Source of the DNA: Bradyrhizobium sp. 132
GTDB taxonomy: Bacteria > Pseudomonadota > Alphaproteobacteria > Rhizobiales > Xanthobacteraceae
Assembly (NCBI RefSeq): GCF_023074185.1
Contig: NZ_JADPKY010000099.1
Span: forward strand, 1-64,000
DNA length: 64,000 nt
Direction: 5' to 3'
Shown: positions 8,060 through 17,008 of the stretch, piece after piece
Numbering within the stretch: position 1 is the stretch's first letter
Layout of the letters: every line of letters starts with the position of its first letter
The notes under the pieces: generated by a model
Told to the model about the DNA's origin: nothing
What the model saw: only the letters and a program-made list of their open reading frames with translations
Databases searched by the model: none
Program-made: the position numbers and the translations under genes

Positions 8060-9367
8060 TCAGGGCAAGCGAACCGCATCCTCCACTGGAAGTCCAATGT
8101 TGTTGTTAGCGCTTGTCGGTCCGACCCCTTTCTGTCCCGTTGGCTTGCGCACGCCCGCCATGACTTCCGACCACCGACGAACAATTGTCTGTCGATCCCA
8201 GCGATCGAGGGCGCGCTTTCGTCCTTCCTCGCCGTAATGCCGGCGGAGTGCGGGCGCCTCACTGAGCTGGCAGAGCGCAGCTTCCAGAGCGGACGAATCT
8301 CCCGGCGGAATCACGAGACCGGCGCCGGTCACTTCCGCCGCAAGCCCCGTACCCTCTTCGGCCATGGCGATCACTGGCCGGGCGGATGCGAAGATCGCGC
8401 CAAGCTTGGAAGGCAATACCAGGTCGGCGGCCTCGGCCTTCTGCGGAATCAGATGAAAATCGGCAGTTGCCATCAACTCGTTGAAGCTCTCGTTAGGCTG
8501 AAGCCCGAGAAAATGGACGTTGGTGTGCCCGACCGCCATTTGCTCGAGCCTCGTCTTATTTGGGCCCTCGCCGGCGAGGATGAACCGAATATGTGGATGA
8601 CTTTGCGCCAATCCGATCGCGGCCTCGATCACGAGTTCAAGGCCTTGCTTGTTTGACATCGTCCCGGAGTAGAGCGCCACAATGTCGGTCTCAGCAAGCT
8701 TCAGCTGCTCGCGATATCTCGTCATCCGCGAAGCAGGGCGGATCGCGCGGGTATCGATCCAATTTCTGACTTCAACCGCTTTATCGACGCCCACCCCCTT
8801 CAGAATCAGGCGATCCACCATCGACTGAGAGATCGTTGAGACATGATCGAACGATTTGAGGATCGCCGCTTCCGTCCTAAGCATCCATTTTCGCAAGGTA
8901 TCGTTGCGCAGCAGACCAAGATCGAATGCCGCATCGACCTCGAAGTCTTGAATGTGAAGCCATGATTTGGCACCGACGCGACGAGCAACGAGCGAGACGA
9001 AGGCAGCCGACATCAGAGACGGGGCAACCGCGATCATGACGTCTGGTCGCCAGGATAACGCGTTAACAAGGACCGGCACTGCGCTCGAGAGTGCAAACGA
9101 GGCATGATGGATGAGCCGCTTCGCTCCCGACGGATGTCCAGGGACATAGATCGGCGTCCGCGTGACCCGAACGCCATCGATATGCCTCGTTCTAAAGTAA
9201 AAACTACGGAAGCGCGGAGGAATCTTCCAGGTGGGATAATACGGCGGAGCCGTGATCACCCTCACCTCGTGACCTTCAGCGACGAGGCTTTCGCAGAGCT
9301 CGCTATTGTATTTCGCTACTCCGATCAGATCGGGGGCATAATTGATGCCGACCAAAAGAACACGCAT
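8060..9367 (-). CDS. WcaI-like glycosyltransferase (GT4, GT-B fold)
   Basis: About 435 residues from ATG 9367; a TTG at 9382 is an alternative start. The N-terminus MRVLLVGINYAPDLIGVAKY is the classic opening of WcaI-type transferases. The region with YPTWKIPPRF, HIQDFEVDAAFDLG and NWID is characteristic. The C-terminal Rossmann half has LYSGTMSNKQGLELVIEA, LAGEGPNKTRL and the nucleotide-sugar site around ADLVLPSKL. It probably adds a fucose or another sugar to the lipid-linked repeat unit, given its position between gmd and fcl. It lies downstream of fcl on the same strand and converges with gmd. Donor and acceptor cannot be read from sequence. Confidence 0.9.
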   Translation of the reverse strand: MRVLLVGINYAPDLIGVAKYNSELCESLVAEGHEVRVITAPPYYPTWKIPPRFRSFYFRTRHIDGVRVTRTPIYVPGHPSGAKRLIHHASFALSSAVPVLVNALSWRPDVMIAVAPSLMSAAFVSLVARRVGAKSWLHIQDFEVDAAFDLGLLRNDTLRKWMLRTEAAILKSFDHVSTISQSMVDRLILKGVGVDKAVEVRNWIDTRAIRPASRMTRYREQLKLAETDIVALYSGTMSNKQGLELVIEAAIGLAQSHPHIRFILAGEGPNKTRLEQMAVGHTNVHFLGLQPNESFNELMATADFHLIPQKAEAADLVLPSKLGAIFASARPVIAMAEEGTGLAAEVTGAGLVIPPGDSSALEAALCQLSEAPALRRHYGEEGRKRALDRWDRQTIVRRWSEVMAGVRKPTGQKGVGPTSANNNIGLPVEDAVRLP

Positions 9368-9426
9368 AAAGGCGCAATCCAAGTAAGATTTCAGGGGTTA
9401 AATTATTGTAGGCCGAATAGTTGAGC

Positions 9427-10401
9427 TTAGCTGGTGGCGCTAACCTCCAGATGACGGCCGTAGCCCTTTAGAAAATCCTGATACGCAGCGGCGAGACCGG
9501 CGCGCAGAGGAATATTCGGGTGCCAACCAAGGGCTCGCACCCGCGAGCTATCGAGCAGCTTGCGCGGCGTCCCATCGGGCTTGGACGTGTCGAAAACCAG
9601 CTTGCCCCGATAGCCAACCACGTCTGCGACCGTTGCCGCGAAATCTCCGATCGACAATTCATCGCCGCTACCGACATTGATCGGCAGGTCGCTTGAATAG
9701 TTCTTCAGAAGGAAGATACACGCATCGGCAAAATCTTCGACGTTGAGAAATTCACGAAGCGGCGTGCCCGTGCCCCAGACACTCACGGTCGGTACTTGCG
9801 CGAGCTTTGCTTCATGGAAGCGGCGGATCAACGCGGCCGGTACGTGACTGTGATCGGGGTGGTAGCTATCGCCGCGCCCGTAGAGGTTAGTGGGCATCGC
9901 CGAGATGAAGTCATCGCCATATTGCCGACGATAGGCCTGGCACATCTTGAGGCCGGCGATCTTGGCAATCGCGTACGATTCGTTGGTCGGCTCGAGCGGC
10001 CCGGTCAGCAATTCGCTTTCGGCGATCGGCTGCTTGGCATGTTTGGGGTAGATGCAGGATGAGCCCAGAAACAGCAGACGTTGAACGCCAACCGCGTGGC
10101 TGGCTCGGATGACGTTTAACTCCAAGGCGAGATTGTCGCAGAGAAAGTCGACAGGAAAGTTATTGTTGGCTGCGATTCCGCCCACCTTGGCGGCCGCGTG
10201 GATCACCACGTCGGGACGGTTGGCCTCGAGCCACCTCAGCGTAGGCTCTTCCTTAATGAGGTCGAGCTCACGTCGATCGACAGACAGGACGGTGCAATTC
10301 TCGGACGCAAGCCGCCGGACGAGCGCTGAGCCAGCCATGCCCCGATGACCCGCAACAAAAACGCGCTTACCCGTCAGATCGTAACTTGAAACTCTTGTCA
10401 T
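9427..10401 (-). CDS. fcl: GDP-L-fucose synthase
   Basis: An epimerase/reductase that turns GDP-4-keto-6-deoxymannose into GDP-L-fucose using NADPH. From ATG 10401, with a good AGAGGG site just upstream, it has 324 residues, the usual length. The glycine motif is G18-H-R-G21-M-A-G24, LGSSCIYP is at 112-119, and the catalytic Y143/K147 lie in ESYAIAK. NLYGRGDSYHPDHSHVPAAL is diagnostic of the family. With gmd this provides the full two-step route from GDP-mannose. A longer frame to 10428 exists but lacks a better start. Confidence 0.96.
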   Translation of the reverse strand: MTRVSSYDLTGKRVFVAGHRGMAGSALVRRLASENCTVLSVDRRELDLIKEEPTLRWLEANRPDVVIHAAAKVGGIAANNNFPVDFLCDNLALELNVIRASHAVGVQRLLFLGSSCIYPKHAKQPIAESELLTGPLEPTNESYAIAKIAGLKMCQAYRRQYGDDFISAMPTNLYGRGDSYHPDHSHVPAALIRRFHEAKLAQVPTVSVWGTGTPLREFLNVEDFADACIFLLKNYSSDLPINVGSGDELSIGDFAATVADVVGYRGKLVFDTSKPDGTPRKLLDSSRVRALGWHPNIPLRAGLAAAYQDFLKGYGRHLEVSATS

Positions 10402-10684
10402 CGTGCCCTCTGGCGGGCGCCCTTCCACTGCGACATCACGCTCTCCGTGATATCCAGATGCAGTCGACGTCCCGCAATCAAATTACCGCCTCAGCCTGGG
10501 CAATCTGGTAACACAATCTTCACCGTGCGGCAGCCGGTCCAGGCTCCACGAAGATATTCATAGTGAACATAGGTGGTGCGCACAAAAGAACAGCACGCTG
10601 CGAACAAAAATGAGCAAGGCAGCCGCACGAGTTTCGCGACTGCCTTTGAGAATCGATCAAGTGATGATGCGGCCAGCTGCTGCT

Positions 10685-10957
10685 TCAGTACGCCCGACGC
10701 AAAACCGGACCCAGCGGTACGCAGACGCGATCCATGTACCAGCCATATGGCGTTTCGACGCGCACCAGCGGACAATGACGCCAAGGCGTGTAGCGATACG
10801 GGTAGGGTTGCGCCCAGAACGTGATAGGGGTCAGTTGCCCCTCCCCGGTCAGAAGAGCAGCCCGCGCCGGCATCTGCATGGCCGCGTTTGCCCCGCTCGC
10901 AGCAAAAAGCGAAACGGTCGCGGCCAAAAGTCCCGCTTTCACAAACGTCTTGAACAT
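10685..10957 (-). CDS. Small secreted protein, 90 aa
   Basis: ATG 10957 starts MFKTFVKAGLLAATVSLFAA and a cleavage region SGANAA, a clear signal peptide. The mature part of about 65 residues is rich in Tyr/Pro/Arg (QPYPYRYTPWRHC) with two Cys (RHC and RVC), which may form a disulfide. It resembles the small periplasmic proteins of unknown role often scattered in Bradyrhizobium genomes. The 280 bases between it and fcl hold a further minus-strand open run ending near 10491 (GAWTGCRTVKIVLPDCPG) that I could not assign a start. Confidence 0.6.
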   Translation of the reverse strand: MFKTFVKAGLLAATVSLFAASGANAAMQMPARAALLTGEGQLTPITFWAQPYPYRYTPWRHCPLVRVETPYGWYMDRVCVPLGPVLRRAY

Positions 10958-11170
10958 CGCCAAAAGCTCCTTGCCCCTGCGGACTTGCTCCACAAACGCA
11001 AAATTCTCGTCAGGAATCGCTCCGACGAGACCGCGATCCGGAGAGCACCCCCGCGAACCAGCCCAAATAACTTGCTAATCTTACCAAGGCGACGGGCGGA
11101 AAGGCAACCGAGCCGGTGGGTCAGATTCGACTTTGCGGCGAGAAGGCGCGCAACTGTGGCTTCCCGGCCC

Positions 11171-12250
11171 CTACTTCTCCCCGCCCCAGGCCGCGGGCGT
11201 GCCCAGATCAGGTGAACGGCGGTATACATCCCGAAGAAACTGATAGTTGACGGCCTGAGCTAGAGGCACTTCTTCTTCACCCAGCTTGGTGAAGATAAGG
11301 ATGTCCCGAAGGGTCCGCCAACGGCTCTCGTCATAGTCGGCAATGCGACCGCCGGTCGGCAGGACCAGGGCTCGCTGTTGCTCGAGCTCGAATTTCAATC
11401 GTTCGGATTTCAACCTGCTTGGGTCGAGTTCGACGAGACCGGGCACGCTCCGTGCATAGTCGGAATAGGCAAATTGCCAACCTCGAATGAGGCCCTGAAG
11501 GACATCGGTGATGATAGACGGCTGGTCGTGGATGAGATCATTGCTGGCAAAATAGACGAGCCCAGGAACATGGATGCCGTAGTCCTGTGGCCTAATGATA
11601 TTGAGCTTGGCGAAATCCGACCTTGCTGGATCCGGCTGCTCGTCGAACGGGGCAATGATTGCATCCACATCGCCGGCGCGCAGGGCCTCGAAGCTGTTGC
11701 GATCCGCAACCTTCGTGATCTGGCTGCGCGGGAGCCCGAGCTGCGCCATCATGGCGTCGAAAATCACCTCTCCCTCGCTCGCTCGGCGGTATCCGAGCCG
11801 CTTGCCGACCAGATCGGCGGGCCGCCGCAGGCCGGAGCTCTCAAGCGTGAAAATAGCGATCGAGGTGTCCAAAAAGCTCGCGGCAAAGGCGGTCACCGGG
11901 ACGCCGCGCCAGTTGGCCAGCAGGAACTTGTGGCCCGTCGTCACGCCGATAGCATGTTGGCGTGCGATGGTTTGAGCGAAATCAGGGGTGTCGGGGGCGG
12001 CAGTCAAGTCGATGCGGGAGGAGAAATATCCCTGTTTGAATGCAGAGAGTTCGCCGGCAAACCGCGCACCGTATGGCCCGTCCAACAGAAGTTTGACCTC
12101 TGTCGCTTTGGGGGCTGTTGGCGCCCTCAGGGACACGACATCGGGTCCGAGGAGAAAAACCATGGTCCCCGTCAGCGCAATGGCCGCAAGGCCAACGGCC
12201 AGATAACGGCTCCGTCTATGGCTGGACCGGCGGGACCGGATTCGCGACAA
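11171..12250 (-). CDS. Orphan ABC-type substrate-binding protein (NitT/TauT-like)
   Basis: A 359-residue protein with an Arg-rich N-terminus followed by one hydrophobic segment (residues 16-35), so it is membrane-anchored or secreted to the periplasm. The body reads as a type 2 periplasmic binding fold of the NMT1/TauA type: FKQGYF, ESSGLRRPADLVGKRLGYRR, ALRAGDVDAIIAPFDEQPD and GLVYFASNDLI. TTG at 12250 is the likely start, with AGGAAG seven bases upstream. No permease or ATPase gene is nearby, and its neighbours are EPS genes, so transport may not be its role; it could sense a metabolite or act in polysaccharide assembly. Ligand unknown. Confidence 0.75.
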   Translation of the reverse strand: MSRIRSRRSSHRRSRYLAVGLAAIALTGTMVFLLGPDVVSLRAPTAPKATEVKLLLDGPYGARFAGELSAFKQGYFSSRIDLTAAPDTPDFAQTIARQHAIGVTTGHKFLLANWRGVPVTAFAASFLDTSIAIFTLESSGLRRPADLVGKRLGYRRASEGEVIFDAMMAQLGLPRSQITKVADRNSFEALRAGDVDAIIAPFDEQPDPARSDFAKLNIIRPQDYGIHVPGLVYFASNDLIHDQPSIITDVLQGLIRGWQFAYSDYARSVPGLVELDPSRLKSERLKFELEQQRALVLPTGGRIADYDESRWRTLRDILIFTKLGEEEVPLAQAVNYQFLRDVYRRSPDLGTPAAWGGEK

Positions 12251-12418
12251 TGAAATCTTCCTAACGGGGTATAAAATTGAGCATATCAGCTGAGGCGAGA
12301 TGAGCTACAATCAACTACTGCGAGTAAGGTTACTTTTCCCTTCCCCTTGTTTTAATAGCGATTTTGGCCGATAGCCGCGGCAATCGGACAGTTAATTTTG
12401 GTCAATGGATTTGGCAGG

Positions 12419-13918
12419 ATGACTATACTTTTCACTCGGCCGGCTCCTATTCCTGATTCTCCCGCGGAAATTCGCATTGTCGAGCAGAGGCCAGCCACAG
12501 CCACAGGTTTTTCGACGCTGTTCATGCGTCCTGCGGCTGTCGAACGGCTGGTGGCGGTGATCGACGCCGTGCTCATCGTCATCGGCGGGATCGGCTGCAC
12601 GGTGGGTTACCACCTGGCGACCGCAGGAGCGCTCGGCAAGATCGACGTCTATGCGGCGGCGAGCGTGCTGGTTGCAATAAATTTCATCCTTCTCATTATA
12701 GTGCAGCAAGGCTACCGGCTGAAGACCATCACCAACCTGCCGCGCACCTTCCGGATGACGCTGACGGCGTGGACCGGCCTGTTCGGCGCACTGCTCGCGA
12801 TCGCCTTCACGATGAAGGCCAGCGACGAATTCTCCCGCGGCACCACCATCTCGTTCTATCTGGTCGGCCTCGCCCTCCTGCTGGCCTGGAAGACCGCGGC
12901 CGGGCGCTGGACCGCGCACGCGCTGCGAACCGGCGCGTTCGCCAACGGCCGTGCGGTCATGATCGCCGAGTTCGGCCTTGCCACCTCCTCGGGCGCGGTG
13001 GACGACCTCGGCCAGCACGGCTACCGCCTGATGCGGATCATGGAGATCCGGCCTAAGGACCTCGCCTCGCCGCTGCTGCTCTCCTCGCTCGCGCCGCGCT
13101 TCGAGGAGCTGATCGCCTTTGCGCGCGAGAACCGGGTCGAGCACGTGTTCCTGCTGATGAACTGGAGCCGGCAGCACGCGATCGACAGCATCCTGGACGC
13201 GCTGAAGATCCTGCCCATTCCGGTGCATCTGGTGCCCGATCCGCACGCCGCGCGTTTCCTGCGCCATCCGCTGGTCAACACCGGCAATACTTGGACCGCG
13301 GAGCTGCGCCGCGCGCCCTTGTCCTGGAAGGAGCGCGCGCTCAAGCGCACGCTCGACCTCGCCGGCACCAGTCTGGCCTTGCTCGTGTTCGCCCCGGTGA
13401 TGCTGGTGACCGCAATCCTGATCAAGGCGACCTCGAAGGGGCCGGTGTTCTTCCGCCAGACCCGCAACGGCTTCAACGGGCGCGCCTTCAAGATCTTCAA
13501 GTTTCGCACCATGGGCGTGCTCGAGGACGGCCCGAAAATCGTGCAAGCGAGCAGGAACGACCCGCGCGTGACCAGCATCGGCAAATGGCTGCGCAAGACC
13601 TCGATCGACGAGCTGCCGCAGCTGTTCAACGTGCTCAAGGGCGACATGTCGCTGGTCGGCCCCCGCCCGCACGCGGCCGCGCACAACACCGAATATGAGC
13701 AGATCATCGGCAACTACGCCTTCCGCCACCACGTCAAGCCCGGCATCACCGGCTGGGCCCAGGTTAATGGTTACCGCGGAGAAACCAACACGCTCGACCT
13801 GATGCAGAAGCGCGTGGAGTATGATCTGTGGTACATCAACAATTGGGGCTTGTGGTTAGACGTCAAGATCATCGTCGGAACGGCGATCGGCGCTTTTGGT
13901 CATAATAGAGCCTATTGA
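12419..13918 (+). CDS. Polyprenyl-phosphate glycosyl-1-phosphate transferase (WcaJ/ExoY-like)
   Basis: The priming enzyme of EPS assembly: it moves a hexose-1-phosphate from a UDP-sugar to undecaprenyl phosphate at the inner membrane. About 499 residues from ATG 12419; a TTG at 12398 is an alternative. The N-terminal half has four or five membrane segments and a CoA-binding-like region. The C-terminal bacterial sugar-transferase domain starts at about residue 306 (KRTLDLAGTSLALLVFAPVM) and has FKFRTM, SLVGPRPHA and KPGITGWAQVNGYRGET. It heads the plus-strand assembly cassette. The sugar (glucose or galactose) cannot be told apart by eye. Confidence 0.92.
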   Translation: MTILFTRPAPIPDSPAEIRIVEQRPATATGFSTLFMRPAAVERLVAVIDAVLIVIGGIGCTVGYHLATAGALGKIDVYAAASVLVAINFILLIIVQQGYRLKTITNLPRTFRMTLTAWTGLFGALLAIAFTMKASDEFSRGTTISFYLVGLALLLAWKTAAGRWTAHALRTGAFANGRAVMIAEFGLATSSGAVDDLGQHGYRLMRIMEIRPKDLASPLLLSSLAPRFEELIAFARENRVEHVFLLMNWSRQHAIDSILDALKILPIPVHLVPDPHAARFLRHPLVNTGNTWTAELRRAPLSWKERALKRTLDLAGTSLALLVFAPVMLVTAILIKATSKGPVFFRQTRNGFNGRAFKIFKFRTMGVLEDGPKIVQASRNDPRVTSIGKWLRKTSIDELPQLFNVLKGDMSLVGPRPHAAAHNTEYEQIIGNYAFRHHVKPGITGWAQVNGYRGETNTLDLMQKRVEYDLWYINNWGLWLDVKIIVGTAIGAFGHNRAY

Positions 13919-13985
13919 CGAGATCGCTGAGCCCTCTCCGCCGCGCAGACCGCCCTGCCCCTACTGACATCGCCAACAATCGATT

Positions 13986-15485
13986 ATGCGGATGAACGGA
14001 ACGAAACTCAACGCGATCGCGCTTTACGTAAACTTCGGTGTGTTGGCTCTGCTGGGGCTCTTTATCAATCCCCTGCTAGTCCAAAGCTTAGGGGCCGCTG
14101 ACTTCGGAACTTGGAAATCTCTTCTCCGACTGCTCGATCTTTCTGGCGTCGCAGACGGCCGCGCGACGCAAGCATTGAAATGGATTGTGGCTCACAGATC
14201 GAGAGACAACGACGAATTCGAGCTAAGGCGCGCGATCACCGCATCGATCATTATGTGGCTGTTCTGGTTACCAGTGCTGCTGCTCGCGATATCTGCGGTG
14301 ATCTACTTCTTGCCCTCGCTGATCAATGGGCTCGCAGCCGACCACCTTTCAGTTGCACGCTGGACAGCCTTGATTCTGGGTTCAAATATTATCCTGAGTG
14401 CTATGGTCGGTATTCCCGATGCTGTCCTGATTGGTACGAATCAAGGTTACCGCTCGACGGTCATAACAACAGTTTTCGTAGTCTTAAGCAGCGCAGCAAT
14501 GCTTGTAATGGCTCAGGCAGGTTACAATTTACCTACTCTCGCACTCATTACGCTAATGACCGGGATGCTTAACGGCCTTTGTACATGGCTCGTGGCAAGG
14601 CGACGAATCGCTTGGTGGGGGCTCGCTAAGCCTGCGCGCAGTGACATTGTCCGTTTTGCCGGCTTCAGTAATTGGACGTCCGTATGGGGCCTTGTTCAAC
14701 TGCTCCTGATCTCAAGCGAACTCCTTCTGATCAGCTTTCTTTCTGGCCCTATCGCAGTTACAAAATATACATTCACCTCCTATGCAGTTCAGTTTGCTCT
14801 CTCAATCTGCTTGATGACCGGCAGCGCCGTTACTCCAAGACTGGGCGGGCTGATCGGAGCTCGAGACCTGAAACTCGCGGGCAGCCTTGTCAATCAAACG
14901 CGCGAGATCCTCCTAGCCATTATGACTGTAAGCGGAGCTGGCATCTTGCTGCTCAACCGCACCTTTGTTTCGACGTGGGTTGGTCCGGAACAATACATGG
15001 GCGATCACATCAACGCCCTCATGGTGATCGCATTTCTACAACTCGCTCACATACGATTTGAGGCTCAAGTTCAGGACGTCGGATTAGACATTTCCAGAAA
15101 GGTGCTAGTCGGGCTTGCAAGCGCATGTCTCAGCTTACTGCTCGCAGGACTGTGCTATTATGCTTTTGGCTCGCTTGAGAGCCTTTATGCCGGCCTAATC
15201 ATCGGCAGGCTGCCAGCTTCATTCGTGCTCCCGCAATTGGTCGCGAAACTCGTTCCAATATCGCCGTACAATCGGCGTGGAATTATCGGATTAGGCATCA
15301 CCGCCATAGGGGCGATATTGATCGCACCTTTTTTCAATCAGCACGGCTGGCTCGCCTTTTCTCTAACCTCCGCGCTTATTCTGATCGTGCTCTCAGGGCT
15401 TTCTCTTGCATGCATTGTTTCGCCGGAAACCAGGTCCGTGATTTGCAAGCGCTGGTTGCCGGTGAGAGGAGAAATCGCGCGATGA
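13986..15485 (+). CDS. Wzx-type polysaccharide flippase
   Basis: A 499-residue membrane protein with about 12-14 hydrophobic segments and few soluble loops, in the position expected for the flippase that moves the lipid-linked repeat unit across the inner membrane. The N-terminus (MRMNGTKLNAIALYVNFGVL, then LVQSLGAADFGTWKSLLR) fits the polysaccharide-transporter (MOP) family. It overlaps the next gene by an ATGA (15482-15485), so translation is probably coupled. The local base composition is visibly richer in AT than the flanking core EPS genes, a sign of the exchangeable part of the locus. Confidence 0.85.
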   Translation: MRMNGTKLNAIALYVNFGVLALLGLFINPLLVQSLGAADFGTWKSLLRLLDLSGVADGRATQALKWIVAHRSRDNDEFELRRAITASIIMWLFWLPVLLLAISAVIYFLPSLINGLAADHLSVARWTALILGSNIILSAMVGIPDAVLIGTNQGYRSTVITTVFVVLSSAAMLVMAQAGYNLPTLALITLMTGMLNGLCTWLVARRRIAWWGLAKPARSDIVRFAGFSNWTSVWGLVQLLLISSELLLISFLSGPIAVTKYTFTSYAVQFALSICLMTGSAVTPRLGGLIGARDLKLAGSLVNQTREILLAIMTVSGAGILLLNRTFVSTWVGPEQYMGDHINALMVIAFLQLAHIRFEAQVQDVGLDISRKVLVGLASACLSLLLAGLCYYAFGSLESLYAGLIIGRLPASFVLPQLVAKLVPISPYNRRGIIGLGITAIGAILIAPFFNQHGWLAFSLTSALILIVLSGLSLACIVSPETRSVICKRWLPVRGEIAR

Positions 15486-16999
15486 CAATGGGAAGTCGAC
15501 CGATCCCCCACAAGGCATCCCTTTTCGGCCAAGCCTTACTGCTTAGCAGTCTGACGTTCGGATTATGCGTCGTACCATCTGGAAATGACCCATACATCGC
15601 ATGGCCGGTCATTGCCTTGTTCTATGTCTATTTCGTCCGGTCGTTCTTTTCGCCAATGCGAATCCGATCTGACATTCCAACTTACACGACTATCGAAACT
15701 TTGTTTTTGATGTTCTACTTTCTGCTGTTCATAAACCCATATCAGGCACATTTTCTCGGCATCTCTGACCTACGCAACAATTCGTATCTCAGTTTTGTAT
15801 ACGAGGCTGGATCAAACCAAGCCTTACTCGCGGCCGCCATTGGCTTCGTCGCATTTCACTTGGGAATAAGTCTAACAAGAACACGGGCTAGGCAAAACAC
15901 CTTCTCGGGCTCGGACCGAGTCGATGAGGGAACATACTACCACGCTTTTGGGTATGTGGTCGTCGCACTGCTCGCCGGATTCATTCTCATTTATGAGATC
16001 GCAGGCCTTCAAAGTTCTGACGAAGGACGATACACCAAAGTAGTGAGCGGCGGCGCAATTGCGGATGGCATTTATCTCATCATAATAATGCTATGCATCG
16101 TTGGAGGATCTCGCGCAATCGCGCTGATAGCACAAAGACGTGCTTTAGAGTTTCCGATATTGATCTCACTTCCGATCATTGCATACTGGTCAGTTCGCAT
16201 TTTGATTCACGGGGATCGAAATTCGTTTTTCTTGATTGCCATCGCCGCAGGGGGTGGCTTCTTCACATTCGTCCGTCGCACGTCCTGGATCGCACTGGCC
16301 ACCTGCGTCCTCGTTTCGCTCTTCGTCTATAGCGCTGTTGAGACGATCCGAATGTCGCAAGACCGATCATTCTCGACCCTCCTAGAAAAGATGTTTGAAG
16401 AGAAGCCAAGCGAAGAAGCAAATCGCAGTAGCAGCTTCAGCATCACTACCGCCACCTTGCGAGCTACTTTTGACATAGTCCCGGAACGTCAAGACTACGG
16501 ATACGGCAAATATAAGCTGATCGGCTTCGCCGGCATCGTTCCGCTTATTAGAGGATCATTGCTCGGCAGCGATGCTCATCTGACGAACACAGCAGAGGTT
16601 CTTTCGAATTACATGCTTGGCCCCAACGCGGGTTGGAGCGTCGGCTCCAACTTATTGACCGACATCTACATGGACTTCGGCGTGCTCGGAATTCCAGTGC
16701 TCGTTCTCCTAGCCGGACTATTCGCAGGAACGATCCAAAAGAGCGCAATCGCAAGCCCGTATTCTACTCCAGCGATCACGTTTTATCTTCTCGTACTGGG
16801 AAATTTTGCTGAACTATCGAGATACACGCTCGACTCCCCAGTTCGAATGCTGACTTGGACTTACCTGCTTTTCTTAGGTTATGACGCGATAATGCGGATG
16901 CGGGGCTATAGGCCACCGACTAGCAGAGCTATACGCAGGACCATCAGACGGACAAGCCTGAAGCCTCATGCAGCGATCCCTGGTAGCAGCCACGAATAG
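15482..16999 (+). CDS. Wzy-like O-antigen/EPS polymerase
   Basis: About 505 residues with ten or more membrane segments and a long extracytoplasmic loop (around residues 300-400, with charged stretches such as MFEEKPSEEANRSSS), the usual build of Wzy polymerases that join repeat units in the periplasm. ATG 15482 overlaps the flippase stop as ATGA, which fixes the start better than an upstream ATG at 15410. Sequence conservation in this family is low, so the call rests on topology and position beside the flippase and glycosyltransferases. Confidence 0.75.
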   Translation: MTMGSRPIPHKASLFGQALLLSSLTFGLCVVPSGNDPYIAWPVIALFYVYFVRSFFSPMRIRSDIPTYTTIETLFLMFYFLLFINPYQAHFLGISDLRNNSYLSFVYEAGSNQALLAAAIGFVAFHLGISLTRTRARQNTFSGSDRVDEGTYYHAFGYVVVALLAGFILIYEIAGLQSSDEGRYTKVVSGGAIADGIYLIIIMLCIVGGSRAIALIAQRRALEFPILISLPIIAYWSVRILIHGDRNSFFLIAIAAGGGFFTFVRRTSWIALATCVLVSLFVYSAVETIRMSQDRSFSTLLEKMFEEKPSEEANRSSSFSITTATLRATFDIVPERQDYGYGKYKLIGFAGIVPLIRGSLLGSDAHLTNTAEVLSNYMLGPNAGWSVGSNLLTDIYMDFGVLGIPVLVLLAGLFAGTIQKSAIASPYSTPAITFYLLVLGNFAELSRYTLDSPVRMLTWTYLLFLGYDAIMRMRGYRPPTSRAIRRTIRRTSLKPHAAIPGSSHE

Positions 17000-17008
17000 T
17001 ATCCTCCG

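Noticed and set aside
12392..13732. Minus-strand frame of 446 codons opposite the priming transferase
   Set aside because: Low-complexity Arg/Gln/His-rich product typical of a shadow in GC-rich DNA; the plus strand has all sugar-transferase motifs.
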